In this document: positions 6,145-13,712 of the stretch, piece by piece
How the letters are laid out: each line of letters opens with the position of its first letter
Numbering within the stretch: the first letter of the stretch is position 1
NCBI GenBank assembly: GCA_947631715.1
Contig: CANRMK010000014.1
Coordinates: forward strand, 1-14,884
Length of the DNA stretch: 14,884 bases
From: an uncultured Acetatifactor sp.
GTDB lineage: Bacteria > Bacillota > Clostridia > Lachnospirales > Lachnospiraceae
Direction of reading: 5' to 3'
Program-made: the position numbers and the translations under genes
The notes under the pieces: generated by a model
Databases searched by the model: none
What the model was told of the DNA's origin: nothing
What the model saw: only the letters and a program-made list of their open reading frames with translations

Positions 6145-7530
6145 TCAGGCCTTTGCCGTCCGAAGCAGGAATCTCTTAAGGATCTGCCAGGCGCACCAGT
6201 CCGGCCCGATCCTCTCCACCCCGTCTGCGGCCACGAGCTTCTTTTCTTTACAGACAATGCCGTTTACGCTGTACTCCACAGTCCCCACCTGAGTGCCTGC
6301 CTCCACCGGGGCCGTCAGGCGATCCTTGACCGTGTATGACATCTTTATCTCCTCGTCCTTTCTAAGGAGCATGCCGCTTTCTGCCTGCCCCTCGGAACTG
6401 CTCTCCTCCACCGCAACCCGGGTACAGGCGGTCTCCCCCAGCTCCTCTGTCCTGCCCTCCTCCACAACGACCGGGGCAAGCCGGGACGGATCAAATGCAG
6501 TCCCCTCCTGGTCAAAGCTTTTGTAGAAAAAGTTGTCTATGCCGTACTGCATCAGCTTCCTCGTGTCGCTCCACTTATAAGTCTTATGGCTGGGCCAGCC
6601 GCAGGCCAAAAGGGCCACCACGAACGTCCTGCCCTCGCTCTCCAGCGCCCCCACATAGCAGTAGCCCGCCTTGTTGGTAAATCCCGTCTTGCCGCTTAAG
6701 GCCCCGTCCATCATGTTGAGGAACGCATTGTGATTGACGCAGGAAAAATTACGCCCGTTTGCATAAAAGCTGTAATCCGCTGTCCGGGTGATCTCCAGAA
6801 ACAGCTCCCGCTTCGGGGAATCCATAATGCAGTACGCCATGATCTCTGCAAGCTCTCCGGCCGTGGTGCAGTGCTCCCTCTGCACAGTGCTCCCGTCCGG
6901 AAGCGTCACCTCCTCCGAAGCATCCAGGCCGTTGGGGGTAATGAACCAGGTGTGCTCACAGCCAAGCTCTGAGGCCTTTTCGTTCATCAGCCCCGCAAAG
7001 GCCGCTACCGCCTGCCGGCTGTCCTCCGGCGCTGCCCCCTCCGCCGATCCTCCCTGGGATTCCTCTTGCAGGAATTTCCGCCCCACATGCTCCGCCAACG
7101 CCACGGCGGAATCGTTGTGGGATTCCAGCATCAGGGAATAGAGAAGATCCCGGACCGTGTATTCCTCCCCCTGCCGGATCCCCAGCTTGACCTGGGGCAT
7201 TCCCGCCGCATAGGAGGATACCGTCAGCACCTCGTCCAAAGGGCAGTTCTCCAGGATCAGAATGCAGGTCATGATCTTTGTAGTGCTGGCCATGGCCATG
7301 GGGGTATCCGCATTCTTCCCGTAAAGGATTCTGCCGGAATCCGCGTCTATCAGCGCAGCCGCCGACGCATACAAAGGAATTTCCTCCTCCGGGTCAGGCG
7401 GCTCTATCTCCCTGATGTTTTCCGCCTCCCGGGATTCTCCGGGGATCTGTGCCGCTCTCACCTGCCCTGTAAGGGAAGCAAGAAGAAGCAGAACGCAAAA
7501 AAAGCCCCATACCTGTTTTTTTCTCCACAT
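6145..7530 (-). CDS. D-alanyl-D-alanine carboxypeptidase (PBP5/DacF family, peptidase S11)
   Basis: Protein of 461 aa that removes the terminal D-alanine from peptidoglycan stem peptides outside the membrane. A signal peptide (about 1-27, ending VRAAQ) is followed by an acidic linker. The penicillin-binding domain contains all three motifs: STTK (Ser82 nucleophile, Lys85), SHN (137-139) and KTG (281-283). An extra acidic/Gly-rich insert at about 155-175 (around QEESQGGSAEGAAPEDS) separates the SxN region from the rest. A PBP5-type C-terminal beta domain follows (about 365-440), and the basic/aromatic tail WCAWQILKRFLLRTAKA may be the amphipathic membrane anchor. GGAGAG stands 7 nt before the ATG. 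It follows scpB by 92 nt with no terminator between, so it probably shares that transcript; a lone TATACT at 7561-7566 lacks a good -35. It is a paralogue of the gene at 10670-11830. Confidence 0.93.
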   Translation of the reverse strand: MWRKKQVWGFFCVLLLLASLTGQVRAAQIPGESREAENIREIEPPDPEEEIPLYASAAALIDADSGRILYGKNADTPMAMASTTKIMTCILILENCPLDEVLTVSSYAAGMPQVKLGIRQGEEYTVRDLLYSLMLESHNDSAVALAEHVGRKFLQEESQGGSAEGAAPEDSRQAVAAFAGLMNEKASELGCEHTWFITPNGLDASEEVTLPDGSTVQREHCTTAGELAEIMAYCIMDSPKRELFLEITRTADYSFYANGRNFSCVNHNAFLNMMDGALSGKTGFTNKAGYCYVGALESEGRTFVVALLACGWPSHKTYKWSDTRKLMQYGIDNFFYKSFDQEGTAFDPSRLAPVVVEEGRTEELGETACTRVAVEESSSEGQAESGMLLRKDEEIKMSYTVKDRLTAPVEAGTQVGTVEYSVNGIVCKEKKLVAADGVERIGPDWCAWQILKRFLLRTAKA

Positions 7531-7622
7531 GCTCCAACTCTCCGGAATTGGGATCCTTACAGTATATGAGGCTGTCTGTTCCTTTTATGTTTCGTCAAGC
7601 ATTCTGTTTTGGCAGACCATTG

Positions 7623-8192
7623 TCACACGTCCAGCTGAAGCTGCACCTCGGCTTCCGCCTGCTGCTTAAATTCCTCCAGCTGAACGGGATTCAGCTCCGG
7701 CAGCTCCTCCAGGCTTTCCACGCCGAAGCTTCTGAGGAACTGCTCCGTAGTGCCGAACAGCAGGGGCCGTCCCGGTGCGTCCAGCCGCCCCAGCTCCGTG
7801 ATCAGATCGTACTCCAACAGCTTATTGATGGCATGGTCACAGCTTACCCCCCTGATCCGCTCCACCTCCGCCCTGGTGACAGGCTGCTTGTAGGCAATGA
7901 TGGAAAGGGTCTCCAGCACCGTATCCGTCAGCACCATTTTCCTGGGCGCCTTTGCGATTTTGATCAGATATTCGTACATCTCAGATTTCGTGCACAGCTG
8001 CACGCAGTCTTCCAGCCGTGTCAGCGCGATCCCCCGGTCCTCCCGGCTGTAGCGCTCCGCCATTTCCGCAAGGATCTGCTCCGTTGTGGTCACGTCCTCT
8101 TCTATCACGTCCGCCAGCCGGCTGATCTCCACGGATTCTCCCATGGTGAACAGCACGGCCTCCAAAACGGCCTCCGCCCTGGTCCTGTCCAT
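7623..8192 (-). CDS. scpB: Segregation and condensation protein B
   Basis: Protein of 189 aa that pairs with ScpA and SMC in the condensin-like complex that compacts and separates sister chromosomes; it acts in the cytoplasm on the nucleoid. It shows the family start (RAEAVLEAVLFTMGESVE), two winged-helix units, and the conserved core LSIIAYKQPVTRAEVERIRG followed by DHAINKLLEYDLI and GRPLLFGTTEQFL. The tail is Gln/Glu-rich. The frame opens at 8258, where the ATG overlaps the stop of the upstream gene, but that adds 22 basic residues foreign to the family. GGGGTG lies 7 nt before the ATG at 8192, so that start is preferred; the length then fits ScpB. Confidence 0.95.
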   Translation of the reverse strand: MDRTRAEAVLEAVLFTMGESVEISRLADVIEEDVTTTEQILAEMAERYSREDRGIALTRLEDCVQLCTKSEMYEYLIKIAKAPRKMVLTDTVLETLSIIAYKQPVTRAEVERIRGVSCDHAINKLLEYDLITELGRLDAPGRPLLFGTTEQFLRSFGVESLEELPELNPVQLEEFKQQAEAEVQLQLDV

Positions 8193-8248
8193 ATCTGCAC
8201 CCCGCTTGTACTTTTTTGTCTCCGGCGTGACCCTTTTTTTGCAAAGGA

Positions 8249-8803
8249 TCAGTTCCATTTCACCGTTCCGCCGGCAGCTTCCACCCTGCTCTTCGCCATC
8301 TGGAACATACGGTCAAAATTCTCTGCCTGGGCCGTCGTCTTAAAGAGGACGTTCTGGAAGCTGTCGTAAAACAGACACAGATTGCCCCGCATGGCTATGC
8401 CTCTTATCTCCTCCCAGGACACCTTTCTGTCTGCCCGGAATGCCTTGCTGATCGTAATGCCCTCTTCGCTGCAGAACGCCTTGTCCGCATGCACCATATA
8501 GCAGACCAGAATGCAGACCAAAAGGATCAGAATCCCCAGTCCCTGGCAAATAAGCATCATTCCCCTGGCCTCTTCCGCCGCTTCTTCCCCGCCTGCAATG
8601 ACGGTGAGAGCGGCCATGGCGTTCACAAAGAGGAAGACAAAGATGCCCAGGGCCAGCATCGCGGTCCCGCTGCTTGTGCCGGATCTTATCTGAAATTTCC
8701 CCTGATCGGCATATTTTTTCTGTTTCCTGCTGTCAAGCCTGGTAAAGACGGCCTGCAGGATCACTGCGATGAGGCAGATCACCAATACGAATATACGTTT
8801 CAT
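8249..8803 (-). CDS. Three-pass membrane protein with PH-like cytoplasmic tail, function unknown
   Basis: Protein of 184 aa inserted between scpA and scpB, 18 nt after scpA. Hydrophobic segments are at about 3-20, 48-70 and 82-104. The loop between the first two is Lys/Arg-rich (DSRKQKK), and the loop between segments two and three is acidic (GGEEAAEEAR). Residues about 108-178 form an alternating-strand domain that ends in a helix. The pattern ITISKAF, KVSWEEIRGIA, LCLFYDS and a final ENFDRMFQMAKSR is what bacterial PH-like domains look like. This is a shape argument, not a family match. Co-transcription with scpA and scpB is likely, but a role in chromosome segregation does not follow from that. 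Confidence 0.75.
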   Translation of the reverse strand: MKRIFVLVICLIAVILQAVFTRLDSRKQKKYADQGKFQIRSGTSSGTAMLALGIFVFLFVNAMAALTVIAGGEEAAEEARGMMLICQGLGILILLVCILVCYMVHADKAFCSEEGITISKAFRADRKVSWEEIRGIAMRGNLCLFYDSFQNVLFKTTAQAENFDRMFQMAKSRVEAAGGTVKWN

Positions 8804-8821
8804 TACCCCTTCTTATCCCCT

Positions 8822-9571
8822 TTATACTGCCTCTTTTGACATGATCATGATATCGTCGAACAGATTTTCCTGGACGATCTCGATCTTTCCCGTCTTCATG
8901 AGCTCCAGAATGATCAGAAAGGTCACTATGAGTTCCATCCGGCTCGACTGCTTTTCCAGAAGCTTCCGGAAGCTGAAGCTCTTGTGCTCCCTGGCGTAAG
9001 CCTCCACATACAGCATCTTTGCGTCCATATCGATCTCTTCTTTTTCGATATTGCCGTACTTGCTTCGAATGGGATCGATCTTGTCCGCCTGCTTTCTGAC
9101 CACGGACTTAAAGATCTCGTGGAGCTTAATGAGCGTCATATCCCCTATCAGCTCCTCATAGTTGACAGGCTGTCGATAGGCGGCCACCTCCTCCGGAAGC
9201 CTCTGCTCGCGGTATAGGTTGTGGGAAGCGTCCACCTGGCGGTCCCTGAGCTCGAAAGACATATACTTATACATCTTGTATTCCAGCAGCTTCTGCACCA
9301 GCTCTGCCCTGGGATCCTCTTCCTCCCCCTCTTCATTTACCTCTTTGGGGAGCAGCATCCGGCACTTGATATCCAGAAGCGTTGCGGCCATGACCAGGAA
9401 CTCGCTCATCACATTCATATCGTCCGTTTCAAGCTGCTGTATGTACTCCAGATATTGAGCTGTGATCTCCACGATGGGGATATCATAAATATCCACTTTA
9501 TTCTTATCGATCAGATGGAGCAGAAGGTCCAGCGGGCCCTCGAACACCTCCAATTTTACAGGTATCGCCAT
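8822..9571 (-). CDS. scpA: Segregation and condensation protein A (kleisin of SMC-ScpAB)
   Basis: Protein of 249 aa, the kleisin that bridges the two SMC heads and binds ScpB. The N-terminus is the classic ScpA opening, VKLEVFEGPLDLLLHLIDKN, followed by DIYDIPIVEITAQYLEYI and MAATLLDIKCRMLLPKE. The middle is acidic and variable (VNEEGEEEDPRAELVQKLLEYK). The C-terminal winged-helix part contains SFRKLLEKQSSRMELIVTFL and LELMKTGKIEIVQENLFDDI. Length is normal. The ribosome binding site is only GAGAAAG close to ATG, weaker than at neighbouring genes, and a GC hairpin lies upstream. It has its own promoter (9665-9693) and leads the scpA / membrane protein / scpB / carboxypeptidase unit. Confidence 0.97.
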   Translation of the reverse strand: MAIPVKLEVFEGPLDLLLHLIDKNKVDIYDIPIVEITAQYLEYIQQLETDDMNVMSEFLVMAATLLDIKCRMLLPKEVNEEGEEEDPRAELVQKLLEYKMYKYMSFELRDRQVDASHNLYREQRLPEEVAAYRQPVNYEELIGDMTLIKLHEIFKSVVRKQADKIDPIRSKYGNIEKEEIDMDAKMLYVEAYAREHKSFSFRKLLEKQSSRMELIVTFLIILELMKTGKIEIVQENLFDDIMIMSKEAV

Positions 9572-9600
9572 ACTTTCTCACATTCTGCCGTCCCGGCGGC

Positions 9601-9614
9601 GCGCACCTGTGCGC
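9601..9614 (-). other. Palindromic stem-loop in the scpA leader
   Basis: GCGCACAGGTGCGC forms a 5-6 bp GC stem in the scpA 5' leader. GC-rich flanks (about 9590-9622) could extend the structure. It lies about 30 nt before the scpA start, which has a weak ribosome binding site. No U-run follows, so it is not a terminator. Confidence 0.35.
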
Positions 9615-9664
9615 TGCGGCCGAGCTTATTTTACGGCTGTCACCAAAAAACGGCCCAGAAACTT

Positions 9665-9693
9665 ATTTTACAGGTTTCCCAGGTGCTTTTCAA
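9665..9693 (-). promoter_or_regulatory. Promoter of the scpA operon
   Basis: On the minus strand TTGAAA (9688-9693) is followed after exactly 17 nt by TAAAAT (9665-9670), a good match to a housekeeping promoter. Transcription would begin near 9658 and leave a leader of about 85 nt. The 10-mer GTAAAATAAG, which contains this -10 box, is repeated 37 nt downstream (second TAAAAT at 9628-9633), but that copy has no -35 box. Confidence 0.75.
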
Positions 9694-9748
9694 GTAGAAA
9701 CATATGTTCCCATCAGCCCTCTGTAACAGTTCAGCCTTTCCGTCGTAT

Positions 9749-10615
9749 TCAGCCCGGGCCGCCCTCCTCAAAATCCACCACCCAAAGCTCCGCAGGATTA
9801 AAGACCCGCACCGGGATCGTGTGCATTCCAAGGCCCCTGCTTAGGATCATGACAGAATCCGCCTCATGAAAAACGCCGCCGTCATACTTTGGGAACAGCC
9901 TGAGCCCCGGCGAGATCACGCCCCTGCCCCAGAACGGCACCCTGGCCACGCCCCCGTGGACATGGCCGGAAAGCACCAGGTCGGCCCCCCAGGCGGCGTA
10001 CTGGGGAAAATAATCCGGATTGTGCGCCAAAAGGACCGTATAGCGGTCTTTCGCAGGCCGCCCCAGCAGGCCCGTCATATACTCCCCGTCCATTTTTGCT
10101 GCCATGAACCGCTTATAATATTTCTTCTGAATCTCAGCCCCATAGACGCAGAGCCCGTATTCCTCCAGGGCAGCGTGGCTGTTGACCAGCGGGTCCACCC
10201 CCATTTCATGCAGGGCCTGTCCATATTTTTCAGCCATATCGCCATAGGTCTTCGGATAGAGCTTCATTCTGTACTCATGGTTCCCGTTCCCGTAATAGAT
10301 GGGATAATCCCGGGCCAGCTCCCCCACGAGCCGGAGCGCGGGCTCCAGGCTTGCGCCGGGCCTGGCCACAGGCAGATCGCCCGCCACAAGGATAAAATCC
10401 GGCTTCTGACTGCGGATCGCGGCCAGAAGCCTCTCATTATTCTTTCCATAACACTTGTTATGCAGGTCTGCCAGGACCACCGCCCGGCAATTCTTTCTGA
10501 TCCGGGGATCCCGGACCGTGAAGTTTTTGACTGTAAACCGGTTGCTGTCATAAATCGCCACCCACAGGATAACGATGAACACCAGGCCCAGTGCCGCAAT
10601 GATGATATCCGCCAT
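9749..10615 (-). CDS. Membrane-anchored metallophosphoesterase (YkuE/YaeI-like)
   Basis: Protein of 288 aa with one N-terminal membrane segment (about 3-22) and a calcineurin-like phosphoesterase domain. All metal motifs are present: ADLHN (Asp50, His52), VAGD (Asp80), GNGNHE (Asn112, His113), LLAHNP (His198) and SGHVHGG (His218, His220). It should be a two-metal phosphohydrolase; relatives of this type act on membrane-linked or cell-envelope phosphoesters such as UDP-diacylglucosamine-like or unknown substrates, so the substrate is not assigned. The frame opens at 10660, but that start overlaps the promoter; AGAGGAAA stands before the ATG at 10615, which also puts the membrane segment at the very N-terminus. 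It follows the DacF-type gene by 54 nt. Confidence 0.9.
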   Translation of the reverse strand: MADIIIAALGLVFIVILWVAIYDSNRFTVKNFTVRDPRIRKNCRAVVLADLHNKCYGKNNERLLAAIRSQKPDFILVAGDLPVARPGASLEPALRLVGELARDYPIYYGNGNHEYRMKLYPKTYGDMAEKYGQALHEMGVDPLVNSHAALEEYGLCVYGAEIQKKYYKRFMAAKMDGEYMTGLLGRPAKDRYTVLLAHNPDYFPQYAAWGADLVLSGHVHGGVARVPFWGRGVISPGLRLFPKYDGGVFHEADSVMILSRGLGMHTIPVRVFNPAELWVVDFEEGGPG

Positions 10616-10648
10616 AAATTTCCTCTGTATCCCACGCTGAATAAAGTA

Positions 10649-10654
10649 ATCATA
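10649..10654 (-). promoter_or_regulatory. Extended -10 promoter of the phosphoesterase gene
   Basis: TATGAT with an extended TGG immediately in front lies just downstream of the DacF-type stop codon. At the normal distance there is only a poor -35 (TTTTGT). The predicted start of transcription, near 10642, is consistent with the ATG at 10615 and argues against the longer reading frame. It may add to read-through from the upstream gene. Confidence 0.45.
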
Positions 10655-10669
10655 CCACACGGCGGACCT

Positions 10670-11830
10670 TTACAAAAGGAAAATCCGCCATATTTTTTTC
10701 AGATAATCCCCGTAACCCGCTTTCCTCACGCTCTCCGCGTACAAAATGGGAACGCTGCCGATCTCGGAGCCGTTCAGATAATATTTCGCCTTTCCCGCCT
10801 GGCTGCCCTCCTCGATGGGCGCGCTGGCACTCTCCGGCAGCTCCAGCACCTTTTCCACTGCCGACAGATCGCTCCCCACCGTGTCCAGATAGCGGAACTC
10901 TCCCAAAAACTTTAACTCCACGTCCTCCGCCACACCGCCTTCCACCTTAAGGGGCGCCAGATCCTCCGTGTTGGCGTCTATGTACAGATCACAGATGTTG
11001 AACCCATAGGAGAGAAGCGTCTGGGCGTCTTTCACGCGGCTGTCGTTGTTGGGAGCCCCCATAACCACTGCGATCAAATCGATGCCGTCCCTGGTGGCCG
11101 TGGCGGAAAGACAGAACTGGGCCTTTGACGTGGAGCCGGTCTTCAGCCCGGTAGCCCACTGATACTGCTTCAGGAGCTTATTGGTGCTGCTTAAGGTAAA
11201 TTTGCTGGTGCCCTGGGGCGTCACATGGGTGATATCCTCCATCCATATGGTGGTATAGCGGAAGACGTCAGGATATTTCGTAGTCAATTCCCTGGACATG
11301 ATGGCCACATCTCTGGCCGTGGAATAGTGGTTGTCGGAATCCGTCAGGCCGCTGCAGTCCACAAAATGGGTATCCGTCATGCCCAGCTCCACAGCCTTTT
11401 TGTTCATCAGCTCCACAAAGGCCTCCTCGCTGCCCGCGATGTGCTCCGCCACCGCCACGCTGGCGTCGTTTCCCGATGCCACAGCGATACACTTTAGCAT
11501 GGTATCCAGCGTCTGTGTCTCATTCTGCGCCAGATACACCTGGGAACCGCCCATGGAGCTTGCGTGCTCGCTGACCACCACCTGATCGTCCAGGCTGGCC
11601 TTCCCCTGATCGATGGCCTCAAACGTAAGCAGCAGGGTCATGATCTTCGTAATGCTGGCAGGACTTCTTCTCTGGGTGGAATTCAGTTCATAGATCACCT
11701 GTCCCGTGGAACTCTCGATCAGGATCGCCGACGGGGCGGATATGGTGACGCTGGCGCTTACCGGCAGGATCGATGCCGCCCACAAGACCAGAGCCGTCAG
11801 GACTGCCGGAAAAGATCTCTTTGCATACAT
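10670..11830 (-). CDS. dacF: D-alanyl-D-alanine carboxypeptidase, DacF-type (peptidase S11)
   Basis: Protein of 386 aa that trims D-alanine from peptidoglycan outside the cell membrane. A signal peptide (1-26, ending LPVSAS) is followed by the catalytic domain with SITK (Ser59, Lys62), SGN (119-121) and KTG (230-232, in ATGLKTGSTSKA). A PBP5-type C-terminal beta domain follows (about 300-370), with a basic/aromatic tail YLKKIWRIFLL that probably lies on the membrane. The frame opens at 11875, but GGAG lies 10 nt before the ATG at 11830, and from there the signal peptide has a normal length. A GC stem-loop (11857-11881) lies just before it. The name dacF rests on family likeness and Clostridia context; dacA/dacB-like naming is also possible. 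Confidence 0.92.
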   Translation of the reverse strand: MYAKRSFPAVLTALVLWAASILPVSASVTISAPSAILIESSTGQVIYELNSTQRRSPASITKIMTLLLTFEAIDQGKASLDDQVVVSEHASSMGGSQVYLAQNETQTLDTMLKCIAVASGNDASVAVAEHIAGSEEAFVELMNKKAVELGMTDTHFVDCSGLTDSDNHYSTARDVAIMSRELTTKYPDVFRYTTIWMEDITHVTPQGTSKFTLSSTNKLLKQYQWATGLKTGSTSKAQFCLSATATRDGIDLIAVVMGAPNNDSRVKDAQTLLSYGFNICDLYIDANTEDLAPLKVEGGVAEDVELKFLGEFRYLDTVGSDLSAVEKVLELPESASAPIEEGSQAGKAKYYLNGSEIGSVPILYAESVRKAGYGDYLKKIWRIFLL

Positions 11831-11856
11831 ATGCTGTCCACTCCAACCTTTACACT

Positions 11857-11881
11857 GCGGCCCTCTCTTTTCCAAGGCCGC
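11857..11881 (-). other. Stem-loop in the leader of the DacF-type gene
   Basis: GCGGCC (11876-11881) pairs with GGCCGC (11857-11862) around a 13-nt purine-rich loop. The stem ends about 14 nt before the ribosome binding site GGAG. The remainder of the 154-nt interval between the rpsU terminator and this gene contains only a weak -10 candidate (TATGAT, 11895-11900) with no convincing -35. Confidence 0.4.
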
Positions 11882-11984
11882 CGCTTTTCCTTAAATCATA
11901 TGAACCGCGGCGGATTTTAGAACCCCGGACCTCTCTTTCTGCTCTTTCTCTCAGGCTCTCTTCGCCCTCCGGCGCCTGCAACGT

Positions 11985-12010
11985 AAAACCCCCGGCCGTC
12001 AGACCGGGGG
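11985..12010 (-). terminator. Intrinsic terminator of rpsU
   Basis: CCCCCGG (12004-12010) pairs with CCGGGGG (11989-11995) around an 8-nt loop that can itself close with a further 2 bp, and TTTT follows on the minus strand (11985-11988). It starts 11 nt after the rpsU stop codon. This is a strong, textbook-like hairpin. Confidence 0.9.
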
Positions 12011-12021
12011 CTGTTCGCCTG

Positions 12022-12198
12022 TCAGTTATATTTGCGCTTTCTTGCCGCCTCAGACTTCTTCTTGCGTCTTACGCTCGGCTTCTCGTAATGCTCGCGCTTG
12101 CGAATTTCCTGCTGGATGCCTGCTTTCGCACAGCTTCTCTTGAAACGCCGCAGAGCGCTGTCAAGAGTCTCGTTTTCCTTTACGATCACGTTCGACAT
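12022..12198 (-). CDS. rpsU: 30S ribosomal protein bS21
   Basis: Protein of 58 aa, a small basic protein of the 30S subunit involved in start-codon selection. The sequence MSNVIVKENETLDSALRRFK, the following KRSCAKAGIQQEIRKREHYE and the Arg/Lys-rich tail RRKKKSEAARKRKYN match bS21 along the full length. A longer frame begins three codons earlier (MGR), but GGGAGG lies 9 nt before the ATG at 12198 and MSNVIV is the family start. It is a single-gene unit with its own promoter and terminator. Confidence 0.98.
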   Translation of the reverse strand: MSNVIVKENETLDSALRRFKRSCAKAGIQQEIRKREHYEKPSVRRKKKSEAARKRKYN

Positions 12199-12291
12199 TC
12201 TACCCAACCTCCCTTCAGTCCCTCATACATTGACTGAGTGAGTTATTATTATGTACTGCCTGACACATGTACCCGGCACATACACATTGAT

Positions 12292-12319
12292 ATTGTACCA
12301 CATTTCTCTCATTCGTCAA
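12292..12319 (-). promoter_or_regulatory. Promoter of rpsU
   Basis: TTGACG (12314-12319) is followed after 16 nt by TACAAT (12292-12297), and an A-tract just upstream of the -35 box (about 12320-12330) resembles an UP element. The leader is about 85-90 nt long and holds a weak hairpin (about 12262-12285). The promoter lies immediately after the stop codon of the upstream glycoside hydrolase gene, and I see no terminator between them. Confidence 0.78.
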
Positions 12320-12356
12320 GATTTTTTTCAAATTTTGGAAAACGAAATTCAAAAAA

Positions 12357-13676
12357 TCACCTGAGCCTGAGCATCTCCGAATACGCCATGATGAACGGGC
12401 CGCTTCCCTTTCCCTCATCCGTGAGATAGAACTGGGTATCCTGATAGTTGTCCGTATTGTTGGCGGAAGCCTCGAAATAAATATCGTGCAGACCGCCGTC
12501 GTCCAGCTTAAGCTCCGTCATGGCCACGAACGCCTTTACCGCCGCGTCCCTGTAAGACTCATCCAGCCAGCCGTTTCGGACGCCCTTTAGGATCGTATAG
12601 ACGATCATGGAGGTTCCGCTGACCTCCAGGCGGTTCGTCTCTGTGGGCTCCCAGTCCGCCACGTTCGCCCAGAGTCCGCTTTCATCCTGATATTTCAGCA
12701 TTCCGTCCACAAAGACCTTCAGAGCCTCTCTGCGCTCTTCCATGTACTCCTGGGGAAGCGTCTCCATAACATCCACCATGGCCATGCCGTACCAGCCCAT
12801 GGCCCGGGTCCAGTGGAACTTACACTGATCTTCTCTGCTGTTGGCCGCATGCCAGTACATTCCGTCCGGGGCCAGCAGGTTTTCCCTGACCCAGGAGAGC
12901 CTCCCGTTCACCAGCGCCAGCTGCTGGGTATCTCCTGTATTTTCCGCATAATGGGCCAGAAAAGGCTGCAGCATATAGATCCCGTCCAGCCATACCTTAT
13001 ACTGGGGAGCCTTGTCGCCCGCCCAGCTGTGCCAGTAGTTATACCCAAGCGCTTCCTCCGTATATTCCCTGGGGACCACATGCCCTGTGGAATTTACATA
13101 TTCCGGGTCTGTCAGATCGCGGTACAGATCGCTGCAGATTTGCATGTAATCCGGGTTATTCTGTAAAATGCCGGCCCTGACTAACAGCGCCGCCGTCTTA
13201 TAGCAGTCCGCTCCGTGATGGTCCACATACCCCGCCCTGGAGGGCTCCAGGAACTTATGCCCGGTTCCGTCCTCCGCGATCATGGCATCCAGGTATTCTC
13301 CCACATAGTCCAGATAAGCGCCGCCTGCCTCCGGGTCCGCTTCATAGACGTCTAAGAGCCCCTCCATCACCACGCCGTTATAATAGCTCCAGTCATAAAG
13401 ATAGGGCTTCTCACCGGGCGCACGCTTTTCGTTGTCCCAGGTAAAGAACTTCCGCTGGTTCGCCACTACCTCTCCCGGCACATTTGCCTGGGAATGAATG
13501 GTCAGTGCGTCAATGTATTCCTTTGATTTCTGCATTGCCGCCTGGATCCTGTCCTGTGTCATAGCACTCTCCTCGCTTTCCTGACTCTGAGCGTCCGCCT
13601 GTTCCCCGCCGCAGCCTGATAAAAGCACAGCTGCCAGCGCCAGGGCCGCGCCCAGCACTCTTCCTTTTCTGCGCAT
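12357..13676 (-). CDS. Lipoprotein of glycoside hydrolase family 105/88 (unsaturated rhamnogalacturonyl hydrolase-like)
   Basis: Protein of 439 aa. A lipoprotein signal ends in the lipobox LSGC (Cys22), followed by a Gln/Glu/Ser linker to about residue 38. The remainder is an (alpha/alpha)6-barrel of the GH88/GH105 family. Visible family motifs are YDWSYYNGVVMEGLLDVYE (92-110), VWLDGIYMLQPF (228-239), WTRAMGWYGMAM (289-300) and RLEVSGTSMIVYTILKG. Asp231 in VWLDG is the likely counterpart of the catalytic aspartate (Asp143 of YteR). Such enzymes remove unsaturated uronic acids left by pectin or glycosaminoglycan lyases, usually in the cytoplasm; here the lipobox predicts the outer face of the membrane. 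GGAG lies 7 nt before ATG. It follows alaS by 36 nt; no lyase, transporter or regulator is nearby. The exact sugar substrate cannot be told. Confidence 0.87.
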   Translation of the reverse strand: MRRKGRVLGAALALAAVLLSGCGGEQADAQSQESEESAMTQDRIQAAMQKSKEYIDALTIHSQANVPGEVVANQRKFFTWDNEKRAPGEKPYLYDWSYYNGVVMEGLLDVYEADPEAGGAYLDYVGEYLDAMIAEDGTGHKFLEPSRAGYVDHHGADCYKTAALLVRAGILQNNPDYMQICSDLYRDLTDPEYVNSTGHVVPREYTEEALGYNYWHSWAGDKAPQYKVWLDGIYMLQPFLAHYAENTGDTQQLALVNGRLSWVRENLLAPDGMYWHAANSREDQCKFHWTRAMGWYGMAMVDVMETLPQEYMEERREALKVFVDGMLKYQDESGLWANVADWEPTETNRLEVSGTSMIVYTILKGVRNGWLDESYRDAAVKAFVAMTELKLDDGGLHDIYFEASANNTDNYQDTQFYLTDEGKGSGPFIMAYSEMLRLR

Positions 13677-13712
13677 CGCACCTCTCCTGTCAGCTCCGGA
13701 TACAGCCGTCTG

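Noticed and set aside
5610..6257. Minus-strand open frame of 215 codons across the intergenic region
   Set aside because: It would overlap the carboxypeptidase 3' end, run through the convergent terminator and the decarboxylase promoter, and its translation is Arg/Ser/Cys-rich without any fold pattern.
7531..7622. TATACT (7561-7566) and TTGACG in the scpB-carboxypeptidase gap as a promoter
   Set aside because: The two boxes are 26 nt apart, too far for a standard promoter, and no other -35 fits the TATACT.
8193..8258. Longer ScpB start overlapping the upstream stop codon (ATG at 8258)
   Set aside because: It would add 22 Lys/Arg-rich residues not typical of ScpB, while GGGGTG stands 7 nt before the ATG at 8192.
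10616..10660. Longer start of the phosphoesterase at 10660
   Set aside because: It overlaps the extended -10 promoter and has no ribosome binding site, whereas AGAGGAAA stands before the ATG at 10615.
12320..12356. Possible terminator after the glycoside hydrolase gene
   Set aside because: Only an AT-only 5-bp stem and A/T runs are seen; the A-tract is better explained as part of the rpsU promoter.
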